Assembly: GCA_963514095.1 (NCBI GenBank)
Contig: OY741275.1
Location: 5,629,389-5,693,388, forward strand
Length of the DNA: 64,000 nucleotides
Source: Eutrigla gurnardus
Taxonomy: Eukaryota > Chordata > Actinopteri > Perciformes > Triglidae
Direction of reading: 5' to 3'
Shown here: positions 11,161-21,700 of the stretch, in pieces
Layout of the letters: every line of letters begins with the position of its first letter
How positions within the stretch are numbered: the stretch's first letter is position 1
Made by a program: the position numbers and the translations under genes
Notes under the pieces: generated by a model
What the model saw: the letters and a program-made list of their open reading frames with translations, nothing else
What the model was told of the DNA's origin: nothing
Database searches by the model: none

Positions 11161-14015
11161 TTAGGAGGAGCCCGTGGTAGTCGTCGAAGAGGCGCCCGTG
11201 GTTGTCGTCGAGGAGGCGCCCGTGGTCGTCGTCGAGGAGGCGCCCGTGGTCGTCGTCGAGGAGGCGCCCGTGGTAGTGCCACCAGTTGTGGTGGTGGATG
11301 AGGCGCCCGTGGTAGTGGTAGTGCCACCAGTTGTGGTGGTGGATGAGGCGCCCGTGGTGGTCGTTGAGGAGGCGCCCGTGGTAGTGGTAGTGCCACCAGT
11401 TGTGGTGGTGGATGAGGCGCCCGTGGTCGTCGTCGAGGAGGCGCCCGTGGTAGTGCCACCAGTTGTGGTGGTGGATGAGGCGCCCGTGGTCGTCGTCGAG
11501 GAGGCGCCCGTGGTAGTGCCACCAGTTGTGGTGGTGGATGAGGCGCCCGTGGTGGTCGTCGAGGAGGCGCCCGTGGTCGTCGTCGAGGAGGCGCTCGTGG
11601 TCGTCGTCGAGGAGGCGCCCGTGGTAGTGGTAGTGCCACCAGTTGTGGTGGTGGATGAGGCGCCCGTGGTCGTCGTCGAGGAGGCGCCCGTGGTAGTGGT
11701 AGTGCCACCAGTTGTGGTGGTGGATGAGGCGCCCGTGGTCGTCGTCGAGGAGGCGCCCGTGGTCGTCGTCGTGCCGCCCGTGGTGGTGGTCGAGGAGGCG
11801 CCCGTGGTGGTGGTCGTGCCGCCAGTTGTGGTGGTCGAGGAGGCGCCTGTGGTGGTGGTCGTGCCGCCCGTGGTTGTCGCAGAGGAGGCGCCCGTGGTGG
11901 TGGTCGTGCCGCCCGTGGTTGTCGCAGAGGAGGCGCCCGTGGTTGTTGTCGAGGAGGCGCCCGTGGTTGTGGTAGTGCCGCCAGTTGTGGTGGTGGATGA
12001 GGCGCCCGTGGTTGTCGTCGAGGAGGCGCCCGTGGTGGTGCTCGTGTCGCCAGTTGTGGTGGTCGAGGAGGCGCCCGTGGTGGTGCTCGTGCCGCCAGTT
12101 GTGGTGGTCGAGGAGGCGCCCGTGGTGGTGCTCGTGCCGCCAGTTGTGGTGGTCGAGGAGGCGCCCGTGGTGGTGCTCGTGCCGCCAGTTGTGGTGGTGG
12201 TCGAGGAGGCGCCCGTGGTGGTGGTCGTGCCGCCAGTTGTGGTGGTGGTCGAGGAGGCGCCCGTGGTGGTGGTCGTGCCGCCAGTTGTGGTGGTGGTCGA
12301 GGAGGCGCCCGTGGTGGTGCTCGTGCCGCCAGTTGTGGTGGTGCTCGAGGAGGCGCCCGTGGTGGTGGTCGAGGAGGCGCCCGTGGTGGTGCTCGTGCCG
12401 CCAGTTGTGGTGGTCGAGGAGGCGCCCGTGGTGGTGCTCGTGCCGCCAGTTGTGGTGGTCGAGGAGGCGCCCGTGGTGGTGCTCGTGCCGCCAGTTGTGG
12501 TGGTCGAGGAGGCGCCCGTGGTGGTGCTCGTGCCGCCAGTTGTGGTGGTCGAGGAGGCGCCCGTGGTGGTGCTCGTGCCGCCAGTTGTGGTGGTCGAGGA
12601 GGCGCCCGTGGTGGTGCTCGTGCCGCCAGTTGTGGTGGTCGAGGAGGCGCCCGTGGTGGTGGTCGTGCCGCCTGTGGTGGTGGTCGAGGAGGCGCCCGTG
12701 GTGGTGGTCGTGCCGCCTGTGGTGGTGGTCGTTGAGCTGCCCACGGTGGTGGTCGAGGACGCCGTCACCAAGCCCCCTGTGTTGGCAATCGTCGTGGTGG
12801 ATGAAGGAGACGTTCTGGGATTTGTGACAATGGCAGTTTGAGCAGTAGTAAACTCAGTCCCGTCTATTCCAGTGTACGCACCATCAGGAATTTCAGGATA
12901 GTCCCACATCTCATAAACGAATGAATCCGTTTCTTCTGTTGGGGGATCATCAGTTGATGAAGGAGACGTTCTGGGATTTGTGACAATGGCAGTTTGAGCA
13001 GTAGTAAACTCAGTCCCGTCTATTCCAGTGTACGCACCATCAGGAATTTCAGGATAGTCCCACATCTCAATGAATGAATCCGTTTCTTCTGTTGGGGGAT
13101 TATCAGTTGATGAGGTAACAGGGATGTCCAAGTTCTCTGGATCGTAAAAAGCAGTAGGAATGTCAGGAAAGTTCCACATTTCATCCGTGTCCTCCAGAGA
13201 TCTCCTGACATGATGCCTCTGAACTTTGGGCATTGTCGGAGAACAAGCCGCCCGGGTCATGGACAGTCTCCCAGCTGAGTCAACATAAAGCAGTTCAAAG
13301 CCAGAATCCTGTAAACAGTCCACATTAGTTTTCACATCAAATAATTAAATTATGCGTTTCCACACACTTTTCACCCAATGTACCTTGTCTGGCAACTTTG
13401 ACATCTCCACGTACAAGGCTTCAGCGTTTCTCCATTGTCTCACCAAGAATCTGTTAGTGAAAAAATCTGCCAGAAAAGAAAAAGTAATCTGACATGTTTG
13501 TAATTGTGGTTTAAGCAATTAAAATCATCTTCGGAGCAATTCAGTTTCTGCATGACATTATTTGCTACATTAGCCATTATAACTAACACACATCCAGGCT
13601 GTAGGAGCAATTGATACAATTGTGACTGCCTTAAATGGTCCCAGCTCCTTACCAAGCTCTTTCACCTTGTTCAGTGTGGCTTCACCAGGCAGCTTCACAA
13701 TGACTTGCGTTGTCCTACAAGTCACCAGTGGGGACTTTACTGGATTCTCACAGTCAGCCATGCCAGTCATGTTCTCCTGCAGCAGACGGTCGAAATAGTG
13801 CAGTTTTAGGGGGCGGACACCAGTTCCATCTCCAGTCTGGGGAAACAAAGATGCCAGTCATTGTAAGACATCACAAAGCAGCATTTTAGTTGATACAGCA
13901 TTTGGTTCCAGTTTTAGTTTGCTTATACATGACAAGAGCAAAAAGGTGCATTTTTTTTTAGGGCAATAAAAGTATAATAAAATACCTCATATGCTACTAG
14001 TAAATAAGGGGTGCT

Positions 14016-14067
<52 letters not shown>

Positions 14068-16045
14068 TTTTTTTTTCTTTTTTTTTTCTCTTTATAGATT
14101 TATTTTTTATTTTATTTTTTATTTCATTTTCTTAGATTAGATAGGCATAACTTTCTATGGATTTTCTAAGATCCCATGATGTATTAGAAATGTAAACGAA
14201 CTTCTTTATGAATATATTTGAAAATTACAAAAATGTCATAACACATACAAAACGTAGTGCAAGAGCATAGAATTCTTTAAACAAACCCGGATGACGGTCT
14301 TTCAGGTGCTTCGCTAAATTGGAAGCATCTCCCTTGGTCTGAAGACCACGGTAGCGCCGTTTGCATAACTGCTTCAGCGGATTAATTATTACGCCATGGT
14401 CATCTGCCTCATATGCAAAGTACTTCCATACACGACTCTTCGCAGTCGCGGACGCGATGGAGCCATTGCCGTAGCCGCAGTTGCCATCTTCCACGTGTGT
14501 TTTTTGTTTTGCTATGCGTAGTTCCACTTCTTCGTGAACTACTACTTCTGATGCAAGTATCGACTGGAGGCGTATACTGCCCCCAACAGTTCCGGAAGAG
14601 TAATGGCACCGATGCCAACACTGGAATCGGTGCGAGCGGTACTTAATAGAAAATAGCATCGTCCGCGTTTTGACATTTTAGAATCGAAAGGTACCGCAAG
14701 TATCGGTTCTCGTGACATCCCTATTGGGGACTATTTTCTTCAGAGGACTAACAGTTTGTAGTGAGAGTTTCCAGCAGCAGGGCTGCATTTACATGGGCTT
14801 GTGTCAGAATACTAGTGTGGCACACATTGTGGTCAAATGGATTCTGGCTCTCATTAGGTTGGACGTTTTACCTGTGTTGCTGTGTAGCAGCCTGTATAAG
14901 GAAGCTTCACCAGCAGCCACCACCGAGAAATATGAACAGAGCCTCGACACCCGGCAGGCAGAGACAACAACCGTGGCCCACCTGACGAAAAAGATGGGAG
15001 AAACATTAAGCTTCCGACAACAGCAGTCATTCCATTTTGTAAAACAAAACAAATGGTTGGGCAAATCCAACACACCTTCCAGATGCAGATTTGTGTATCT
15101 GATGAGTGAAAGATGCAGGGAGATTGTTCCATTACTGCAGTGAAACTGTGGCTGGTTGAAATCTGACGCCATGTGATCATTTCCTCTTCCTGAAACTAAA
15201 AGAAACCCAAATGATGCTAGAGGTTAAAAGGGAAAGATGAGCATTGCTCAAAAACAGTTGGCTTGGCTTTTACAGAAAGCCAACAAAAATGCCCCAGTTG
15301 GCACCAACAAGCTCAATTAAAGTGTAAAATCAGCAAATCACTGTTTTACATGTGGTTGTGTGTCAGGACGAACTTCATAAACTTCATGTGGTTGCTGGAC
15401 AGTTTCCTCCTAGTTTCCACATTTTGTGCTATGCCAAGTTAGCACCAACATTTAGTGTAGTCTTTTCAAGTAAAAGACTACACTAAAAGTACATTTCTAA
15501 AACTGCCATAAAGTAGGCACGATGCCTGGGAGCGAGAGAGAAAAACCACAACAGCAGCAACAGATGACATTTTAATAGTTTAAAAATAAAGTCTGCATTA
15601 AGGCCTGATTTTCAGATTGGACGCAGCTTCAATGATAACGATTGGGATTAATGTTAAATATTTCACAGCAGCCATGGAACAGGACCAAAATGCATGTTAT
15701 TAATAACGTGCAGTGACATAACATGCCTGCTGTGAAAACAGGATTTTATTTTCTTAAAACTAATGTGACCTTTTGTAACAAGAAGCAAATGTAAACTATT
15801 CTTTGGTCGCATCAAACTTTCCAGGCTGAGAGCAGCAGGTACTCACCATGGAGGAAGCGCCAGACCGGAGCCTGCCAGCTCCGTTCGGTCCGGCCGCCTG
15901 GAGGAGCCTCAAACGGCTCTGCGTGGCCTTCAGACAGCTCGTGCCGGGCGGCCAGACGTCCGGGTGCGTACCCGTGGCTCTCTGCCTTGCTGAGCTGGGC
16001 TAGTGTTACACAGACACAAACCCAAGCCATCAGTCCCGACGCCAT
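11161..16045 (-). CDS. Secreted ZP-N-like, mucin-repeat protein, copy A (945 aa)
   Basis: Exons: 16045-15847, 15189-15076, 14981-14872, 13836-13653, 13466-13384, 13308-11161. Every intron is GT-AG and all phases close. Exon 1 gives a signal peptide (hydrophobic LMAWVCVCVTLAQL, likely cleavage near SKA/ES). Exons 2-4 have four cysteines in HCSNGT, PAGC, YTGCYT and MADC contexts plus a fifth in VTCRTTQ, with two N-glycosylation sites (NGT, NMT). The spacing and the LHYFD/VIVKLPG strands resemble a ZP-N module of egg-coat proteins. Exon 6 opens with an acidic region containing three EMW-type motifs, then about 520 residues of TTTTGASS/GGTSTTT repeat, ending GSS. There is no GPI or membrane tail. 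Function is unknown; an extracellular coat or mucus component is plausible. ZP-N assignment is an inference. Confidence 0.7.
11164..12731 (-). repeat. Coding minisatellite of gene A
   Basis: Units of 24, 27, 36-42 and 45 bp, always multiples of three, code for GASSTTTT, GGTTTTT and GGTSTTT modules. The 45-bp unit (15 residues) runs almost perfectly from about 12410 to 12650. No stop occurs in any of several frames on either strand, because codons are limited to ACN, GGN, GCC, TCN and AGC. The plus strand is GT-rich. Confidence 0.95.
12831..13137 (-). repeat. Tandem duplication in the acidic region of exon 6, gene A
   Basis: Two near-identical blocks of about 150 bp code for about 51 residues each, from STD(D/N)PPTEETDSF to TNPRTSPS. 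Each holds an EMWDYPEIPDGAYTG motif. A third, more divergent EMWNFPDIPTAFYD motif lies upstream (13160-13190). The duplication is present in all three genes, so it predates the tandem array. Confidence 0.9.
14016..14067. repeat. (GATA)n microsatellite
   Basis: About 13 GATA units in intron 3 of gene A, followed by T-rich sequence. It sits where copies B and C carry about 0.9-1 kb of extra DNA, so it marks the edge of a deletion or replacement in unit A. Confidence 0.95.
14145..14722 (-). mobile_element. hAT-like fragment with BED-type finger, intron 3 of gene A
   Basis: On the minus strand an open frame (14225-14659) contains SRVWKYFAYEADDHG, QLCKRRYRG and NLAKHLKDRHPGLFKEF, a BED-finger-like N-terminus of a hAT transposase (ZBED type). 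The finger is imperfect because only one cysteine of the expected pair is evident. The outer end reads AGGGATGTCACGAGAACCGA at 14722. The catalytic domain is absent. All three units carry it, so it inserted before the array formed. Confidence 0.75.
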
Positions 16046-16172
16046 GTTATCTTCCGGTCCGCGCTGCTCCTCCCGGCCTCCTCACAAGGTCAAAGACGCC
16101 GATTAAGAACGTGGAACCGCAGACGCGTCTTAAGCGGCGTAATTAAACCCAAAAGCGGAACAGGTGCGTTAT

Positions 16173-16190
16173 CACGTGGAAGTGACGTCA
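16173..16190 (-). promoter_or_regulatory. E-box plus CRE upstream of gene A
   Basis: CACGTG (16173-16178) and the full palindrome TGACGTCA (16183-16190) lie about 130-145 bp upstream of the ATG in GC- and CpG-rich DNA. The pair with identical spacing is kept in all three units. CREB/ATF and bHLH factors bind such sites; use here is inferred. Confidence 0.5.
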
Positions 16191-17172
16191 GGCTCGCCTG
16201 AGAACCTGACTGAAACCGATCGTTCATAAGAATAAAGTTGTGATGTTACACAACATCTATTTTATTTCTGAAATGCAGAATGATTTTAATCCCTAGGCTA
16301 TAAATGAAATATATGATATATCATTTCTGTGACTGAGATCATGGCCTGTTTGTGTGGCACGTTTGCTATTAAAGTGGTCCTGTATCCTTAAGTTTATAGA
16401 TAAGATAGACTTTGTTGACCATAAACACAGTTTTTGGACGTTGTTTGGCTAGCTTATGATTTAACATTTTATCTGCACTTGGGTCCATACCTCCTTTATT
16501 CTTAGTATACCCATGACAGAAACAAGACAGGAAGCAAAACATGTGACAACACAAGACAGAAGGACTACAAAATAAAACAGGAAACCAAAACTACAAAAAC
16601 CCACAGTCGTAACAGCTCTCCACATTTAAGATAACTCTTTATTTCCCCCATAGCAGGGCATTTAGAGTGTTCCAGCAGTAAATGGGATAGTAGGTTCAAT
16701 AACAGGAAGCATTAGTTAAAAAAGCAATTTTTACCTATACATAATTAGACAACCTGCAGCCGGGTATCCCATCAAGACGGTCTTTTTACAGAAGTATCTG
16801 ATATGGTAAAGATTATAGTAATGGGTAAATATCATGTTCATTCATGTAAATTGAAATATTGTAAAGAGTCACTGAATTGGCTTAAAAATGAATTGAATAA
16901 ATATATTTCTTCTTTATAAACAGCCGATATAATCCAGCCATTCCAAAAGTTATTGGTCTTTTGAATGTGTTTTTTGTTTCGATATGTCTGATTTATTAAT
17001 AGTCCCAAAATATGAATGTGTCTGTTTAACTGACTGCTGGAAGGAGATGATGCCTTGCATCAAGTGTACATTGATTTTTTTACTTATGCATTTGCAAGCT
17101 AGCTAGTAGCCAGCTATCTAATCAGCCATCAGCTTGTTAATTCCACCATGTTTTCATCCTGCAATGGTTACA
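16191..17172. other. Unit A upstream flank
   Basis: Non-coding DNA between the putative promoter of gene A and the start of unit B; repeated almost unchanged in unit B (27019-28000). No gene recognised. Confidence 0.6.
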
Positions 17173-17506
17173 TTTACCATCTCAACTATATGCGATATTG
17201 ATTCCATCACCAACATCAAATCAAGATGACACTTTCGATGTGTAACTTTAGCCCACTGCTTTGAGGTGACTCGTGCTTGCCTCCAGTCTTTCCGTTTGTT
17301 TGACCTCTAGCTAATACGTTATCAGTAAAAGGGTCCGTAGTAGCACGAAGAAGTTTCACCGAAATGGTAGCTCGACAGAGCTTTTTAGCCTCTTTTAGCT
17401 AAATAGAAATAGAAAAAACAAAATAGAAAATTGTATCTATTAAAAGTACTAAGTGCATAATACATCCTTCTTTGTATTTGCCAAAGCAGGAAATGTGTTA
17501 GAACAT

Positions 17507-18172
17507 TTAAGCGATGGTTCGGAGTAAAATGCACCCTAGGTCATTTCCACCATGACATCCAGCCAAACACCCCCTCAGAAGCATGTTTAACGATGGTCAA
17601 CAAAGGGCTATGAGCCAAATGGCTTAGTACTAGCGCGATGGTACATCTTGTAATTTACCCCACTAATAATGCATGGAATGTTACCAAACTTCTGCAGTAG
17701 TACACATAAGTCTGTACTCACAAAGGCATTTGAAAGTTAATACAAGATAAAACAAGCATTTATAAAAATTCAGCGGAACTTTTTCCATACTCTCGCGTGA
17801 AACTTGCGTCACGGAAACAGCTGGGTAAACACGGAAGTGGCGTTGACGCAGCGGTAGCATTAGCAGCAGAGGATAGAAGCTATCAGACAAGTGTTCTTTT
17901 AAATAAACTCCTGGTGTACTTGGAAACTTTCAAATGCCTCGTTTTGCGAGTACAGACCCTATGTGTACTACTGCAGAAGTTTGGCAACATACCATGAATT
18001 ATTAGTGGGGTAATTTACAAGATGTACCATCGCGCCAGTACTAAGGCATTCGGCTGATAGCCCTATCTTGACCAATGCTGACCATCGCTAAAAATGCTTC
18101 CGAGGGGGTGTTTGGCTGGATGTCATGGTGGAAATGACCTAGGGTGCATTTTACGCCGAACCATCACTTTAA
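17507..18172. mobile_element. TTAA-flanked foldback MITE, unit B copy
   Basis: Same element as in unit A, at the same place downstream of the gene, with TTAA at 17507-17510 and 18169-18172. Shared position shows it was part of the ancestral unit. Confidence 0.85.
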
Positions 18173-18730
18173 TTATTCTAAATTGTAAACTGCGCATTTT
18201 CAATTTCAGAATGAATGGACAGATCTTTGCTCCCCAGACCAGAAATACAGCCACTACCTGTAACTGTACACAAACTCACAAGTTTGATCAGCCTGCGACT
18301 TCATTTTTTACTTAGATTTTTGTTGTGACTTTGAATGCAGCCCTCAATGAGTTGTTGAGTTTGTTTCCATTGGCCGTTAAGTCATTTTGTTCAACAAGAT
18401 TATACAATGAACTTCAGTAAGATTCTCAACTGGAATAATTAGTTTGTCAATATCCAATTTAAATAATCCCTATTCCCATTTTTCTGACAAGATCTAGTAC
18501 GCACACAGTAAGCTACTGTATCTTTTGCAAGTACATAACCGCTGTATACTAGGACCTCACAGAATTTATGCCACTATATTACTGTGATTTCGCAGTAAAC
18601 CGATGTAGAATTAGGCTGCTGTAATCAACTATTTTCACAGGTAATGTCCAAGTTACTATGATTTACCAGTTTGCTGCTGTCCTAAAAATTGGCTGAATTG
18701 AATTGAACACAAAAATGATACATTTACACG

Positions 18731-18736
18731 TTTATT
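18731..18736 (-). terminator. Poly(A) signal AATAAA, gene B
   Basis: Minus-strand AATAAA about 26 bp beyond the stop at 18762, as in copies A and C. Confidence 0.7.
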
Positions 18737-18761
18737 TTGCATGAGAAGTGCCAGTGGTGGT

Positions 18762-21700
18762 TTAGGGGGGGGCCGTGGTCGTCGTCGAGGAGGCGCCCGT
18801 GGTCGTCGTCGAGGAGGCGCTCGTGGTCGTCGTCGAGGAGGCGCCCGTGGTAGTGGTAGTGCCACCAGTTGTGGTGGTGGATGAGGCGCCCGTGGTCGTC
18901 GTCGAGGAGGCGCCCGTGGTAGTGGTAGTGCCACCAGTTGTGGTGGTGGATGAGGCGCCCGTGGTCGTCGTCGAGGAGGCGCCCGTGGTAGTGGTAGTGC
19001 CACCAGTTGTGGTGGTGGATGAGGCGCCCGTGGTCGTCGTCGAAGAGGCGCCCGTGGTAGTGGTAGTGCCACCAGTTGTGGTGGTGGATGAGGCGCCCGT
19101 GGTCGTCGTCGAGGAGGCGCCCGTGGTAGTGCCACCAGTTGTGGTGGTGGATGAGGCGCCCGTGGTCGTCGTCGAGGAGGCGCCCGTGGTAGTGCCACCA
19201 GTTGTGGTGGTGGATGAGGCGCCCGTGGTCGTCGTCGAGGAGGCGCCCGTGGTCGTTGTCGTGCCGCCAGTTGTGGTGGTCGAGGAGGCGCCCGTGGTGG
19301 TGCTCGTGCCGCCAGTTGTGGTGGTCGAGGAGGCGCCCGTGGTTGTCGTAGAGGAGGCGCCCGTGGTGGTGCTCGTGTCGCCAGTTGTGGTGGTCGAGGA
19401 GGCGCCCGTGGTTGTCGTCGAGGAGGCGCCCGTGGTGGTGCTCGTGTCGCCAGTTGTGGTGGTCGAGGAGGCGCCCGTGGTGGTGCTCGTGCCGCCAGTT
19501 GTGGTGGTCGAGGAGGCGCCCGTGGTGGTGCTCGTGCCGCCAGTTGTGGTGGTCGAGGAGGCGCCCGTGGTGGTGCTCGTGCCGCCAGTTGTGGTGGTCG
19601 AGGAGGCGCCCGTGGTAGTGGTAGTGCCACCAGTTGTGGTGGTGGATGAGGCGCCCGTGGTCGTCGTCGAAGAGGCGCCCGTGGTAGTGGTAGTGCCACC
19701 AGTTGTGGTGGTGGATGAGGCGCCCGTGGTCGTCGTCGAGGAGGCGCCCGTGGTAGTGCCACCAGTTGTGGTGGTGGATGAGGCGCCCGTGGTCGTCGTC
19801 GAGGAGGCGCCCGTGGTAGTGCCACCAGTTGTGGTGGTGGATGAGGCGCCCGTGGTCGTCGTCGAGGAGGCGCCCGTGGTCGTTGTCGTGCCGCCAGTTG
19901 TGGTGGTCGAGGAGGCGCCCGTGGTGGTGCTCGTGCCGCCAGTTGTGGTGGTCGAGGAGGCGCCCGTGGTTGTCGTAGAGGAGGCGCCCGTGGTGGTGCT
20001 CGTGTCGCCAGTTGTGGTGGTCGAGGAGGCGCCCGTGGTTGTCGTCGAGGAGGCGCCCGTGGTGGTGCTCGTGTCGCCAGTTGTGGTGGTCGAGGAGGCG
20101 CCCGTGGTGGTGCTCGTGCCGCCAGTTGTGGTGGTCGAGGAGGCGCCCGTGGTGGTGCTCGTGCCGCCAGTTGTGGTGGTCGAGAAGGCGCCCGTGGTGG
20201 TGCTCGTGCCGCCAGTTGTGGTGGTCGAGGAGGCGCCCGTGGTGGTGCTCGTGCCGCCAGTTGTGGTGGTCGAGGAGGCGCCCGTGGTGGTGCTCGTGCC
20301 GCCAGTTGTGGTGGTCGAGGAGGCGCCCGTGGTCGTCGTCGAAGAGGCGCCCGTGGTAGTGGTAGTGCCACCAGTTGTGGTGGTGGATGAGGCGCCCGTG
20401 GTCGTCGTCGAGGAGGCGCCCGTGGTAGTGCCACCAGTTGTGGTGGTGGATGAGGCGCCCGTGGTCGTCGTCGAGGAGGCGCCCGTGGTAGTGCCACCAG
20501 TTGTGGTGGTGGATGAGGCGCCCGTGGTCGTCGTCGAGGAGGCGCCCGTGGTAGTGCCACCAGTTGTGGTGGTGGATGAGGCGCCCGTGGTCGTCGTCGA
20601 GGAGGCGCCCGTGGTCGTTGTCGTGCCGCCAGTTGTGGTGGTCGAGGAGGCGCCCGTGGTGGTGCTCGTGCCGCCAGTTGTGGTGGTCGAGGAGGCGCCC
20701 GTGGTTGTCGTCGAGGAGGCGCCCGTGGTGGTGCTCGTGTCGCCAGTTGTGGTGGTCGAGGAGGCGCCCGTGGTTGTCGTCGAGGAGGCGCCCGTGGTGG
20801 TGCTCGTGTCGCCAGTTGTGGTGGTCGAGGAGGCGCCCGTGGTGGTGCTCGTGCCGCCAGTTGTGGTGGTCGAGGAGGCGCCCGTGGTGGTGCTCGTGCC
20901 GCCAGTTGTGGTGGTCGAGGAGGCGCCCGTGGTGGTGCTCGTGCCGCCAGTTGTGGTGGTCGAGGAGGCGCCCGTGGTGGTGCTCGTGCCGCCAGTTGTG
21001 GTGGTCGAGGAGGCGCCCGTGGTCGTCGTCGAAGAGGCGCCCGTGGTAGTGGTAGTGCCACCAGTTGTGGTGGTGGATGAGGCGCCCGTGGTCGTCGTCG
21101 AGGAGGCGCCCGTGGTAGTGCCACCAGTTGTGGTGGTGGATGAGGCGCCCGTGGTCGTCGTCGAGGAGGCGCCCGTGGTCGTTGTCGTGCCGCCAGTTGT
21201 GGTGGTCGAGGAGGCGCCCGTGGTGGTGCTCGTGTCGCCAGTTGTGGTGGTCGAGGAGGCGCCCGTGGTTGTCGTCGAGGAGGCGCCCGTGGTGGTGCTC
21301 GTGTCGCCAGTTGTGGTGGTCGAGGAGGCGCCCGTGGTTGTCGTCGAGGAGGCGCCCGTGGTGGTGCTCGTGTCGCCAGTTGTGGTGGTCGAGGAGGCGC
21401 CCGTGGTGGTGCTCGTGCCGCCAGTTGTGGTGGTCGAGGAGGCGCCCGTGGTGGTGCTCGTGCCGCCAGTTGTGGTGGTCGAGGAGGCGCCCGTGGTGGT
21501 GCTCGTGCCGCCAGTTGTGGTGGTCGAGGAGGCGCCCGTGGTGGTGCTCGTGCCGCCAGTTGTGGTGGTCGAGGAGGCGCCCGTGGTGGTGGTCGTGCCG
21601 CCAGTTGTGGTGGTGGTCGAGGAGGCGCCCGTGGTGGTGGTCGTGCCGCCAGTTGTGGTGGTGGTCGAGGAGGGGCCCGTGGTGGTGGTCGAGGAGGCGC

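Larger units (their letters stand above)
9570..17172 (-). repeat. Tandem segmental duplication, unit A
   Basis: First of three direct copies of one gene-bearing unit. It begins TTTACCATCTCAACTATATGCG (9570), also found at 17173 and 28001, and ends where unit B starts. It is the shortest copy, with the shortest coding repeat. Intron 3 lacks about 1.4 kb present in B and C, replaced by a (GATA)n tract. In exons 2-4 it differs from B and C at several shared sites (F/Y, R/Q, N/K). Confidence 0.9.

Noticed and set aside
13020..13211. 63-codon minus frame MSGDLWRTRMKC... repeated in each unit
   Set aside because: Out-of-frame shadow of the acidic part of exon 6.
13555..13600. Apparent exon with MANVANNVMQKLNCSED, between exons 4 and 5
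   Set aside because: It looked like an exon, but its phase does not close with exon 4 or exon 5 and copy A has a one-base change there. Direct joining of exon 4 to exon 5 is in phase in all copies, so it is intronic.
14712..15143. 143-codon plus-strand frame kept in all three units (also 25540-25971, 35235-35666)
   Set aside because: It overlaps exons 2 and 3 of the minus-strand gene in antisense, and its conservation is explained by those exons and by the recent duplication.
18656..21124. Minus-strand Arg/Pro-rich frame (RAPPRRRPRAPHPPPQ) of up to 822 codons
   Set aside because: Alternative frame of the same repeat. It starts inside the repeat and overruns the gene's stop and poly(A) signal.
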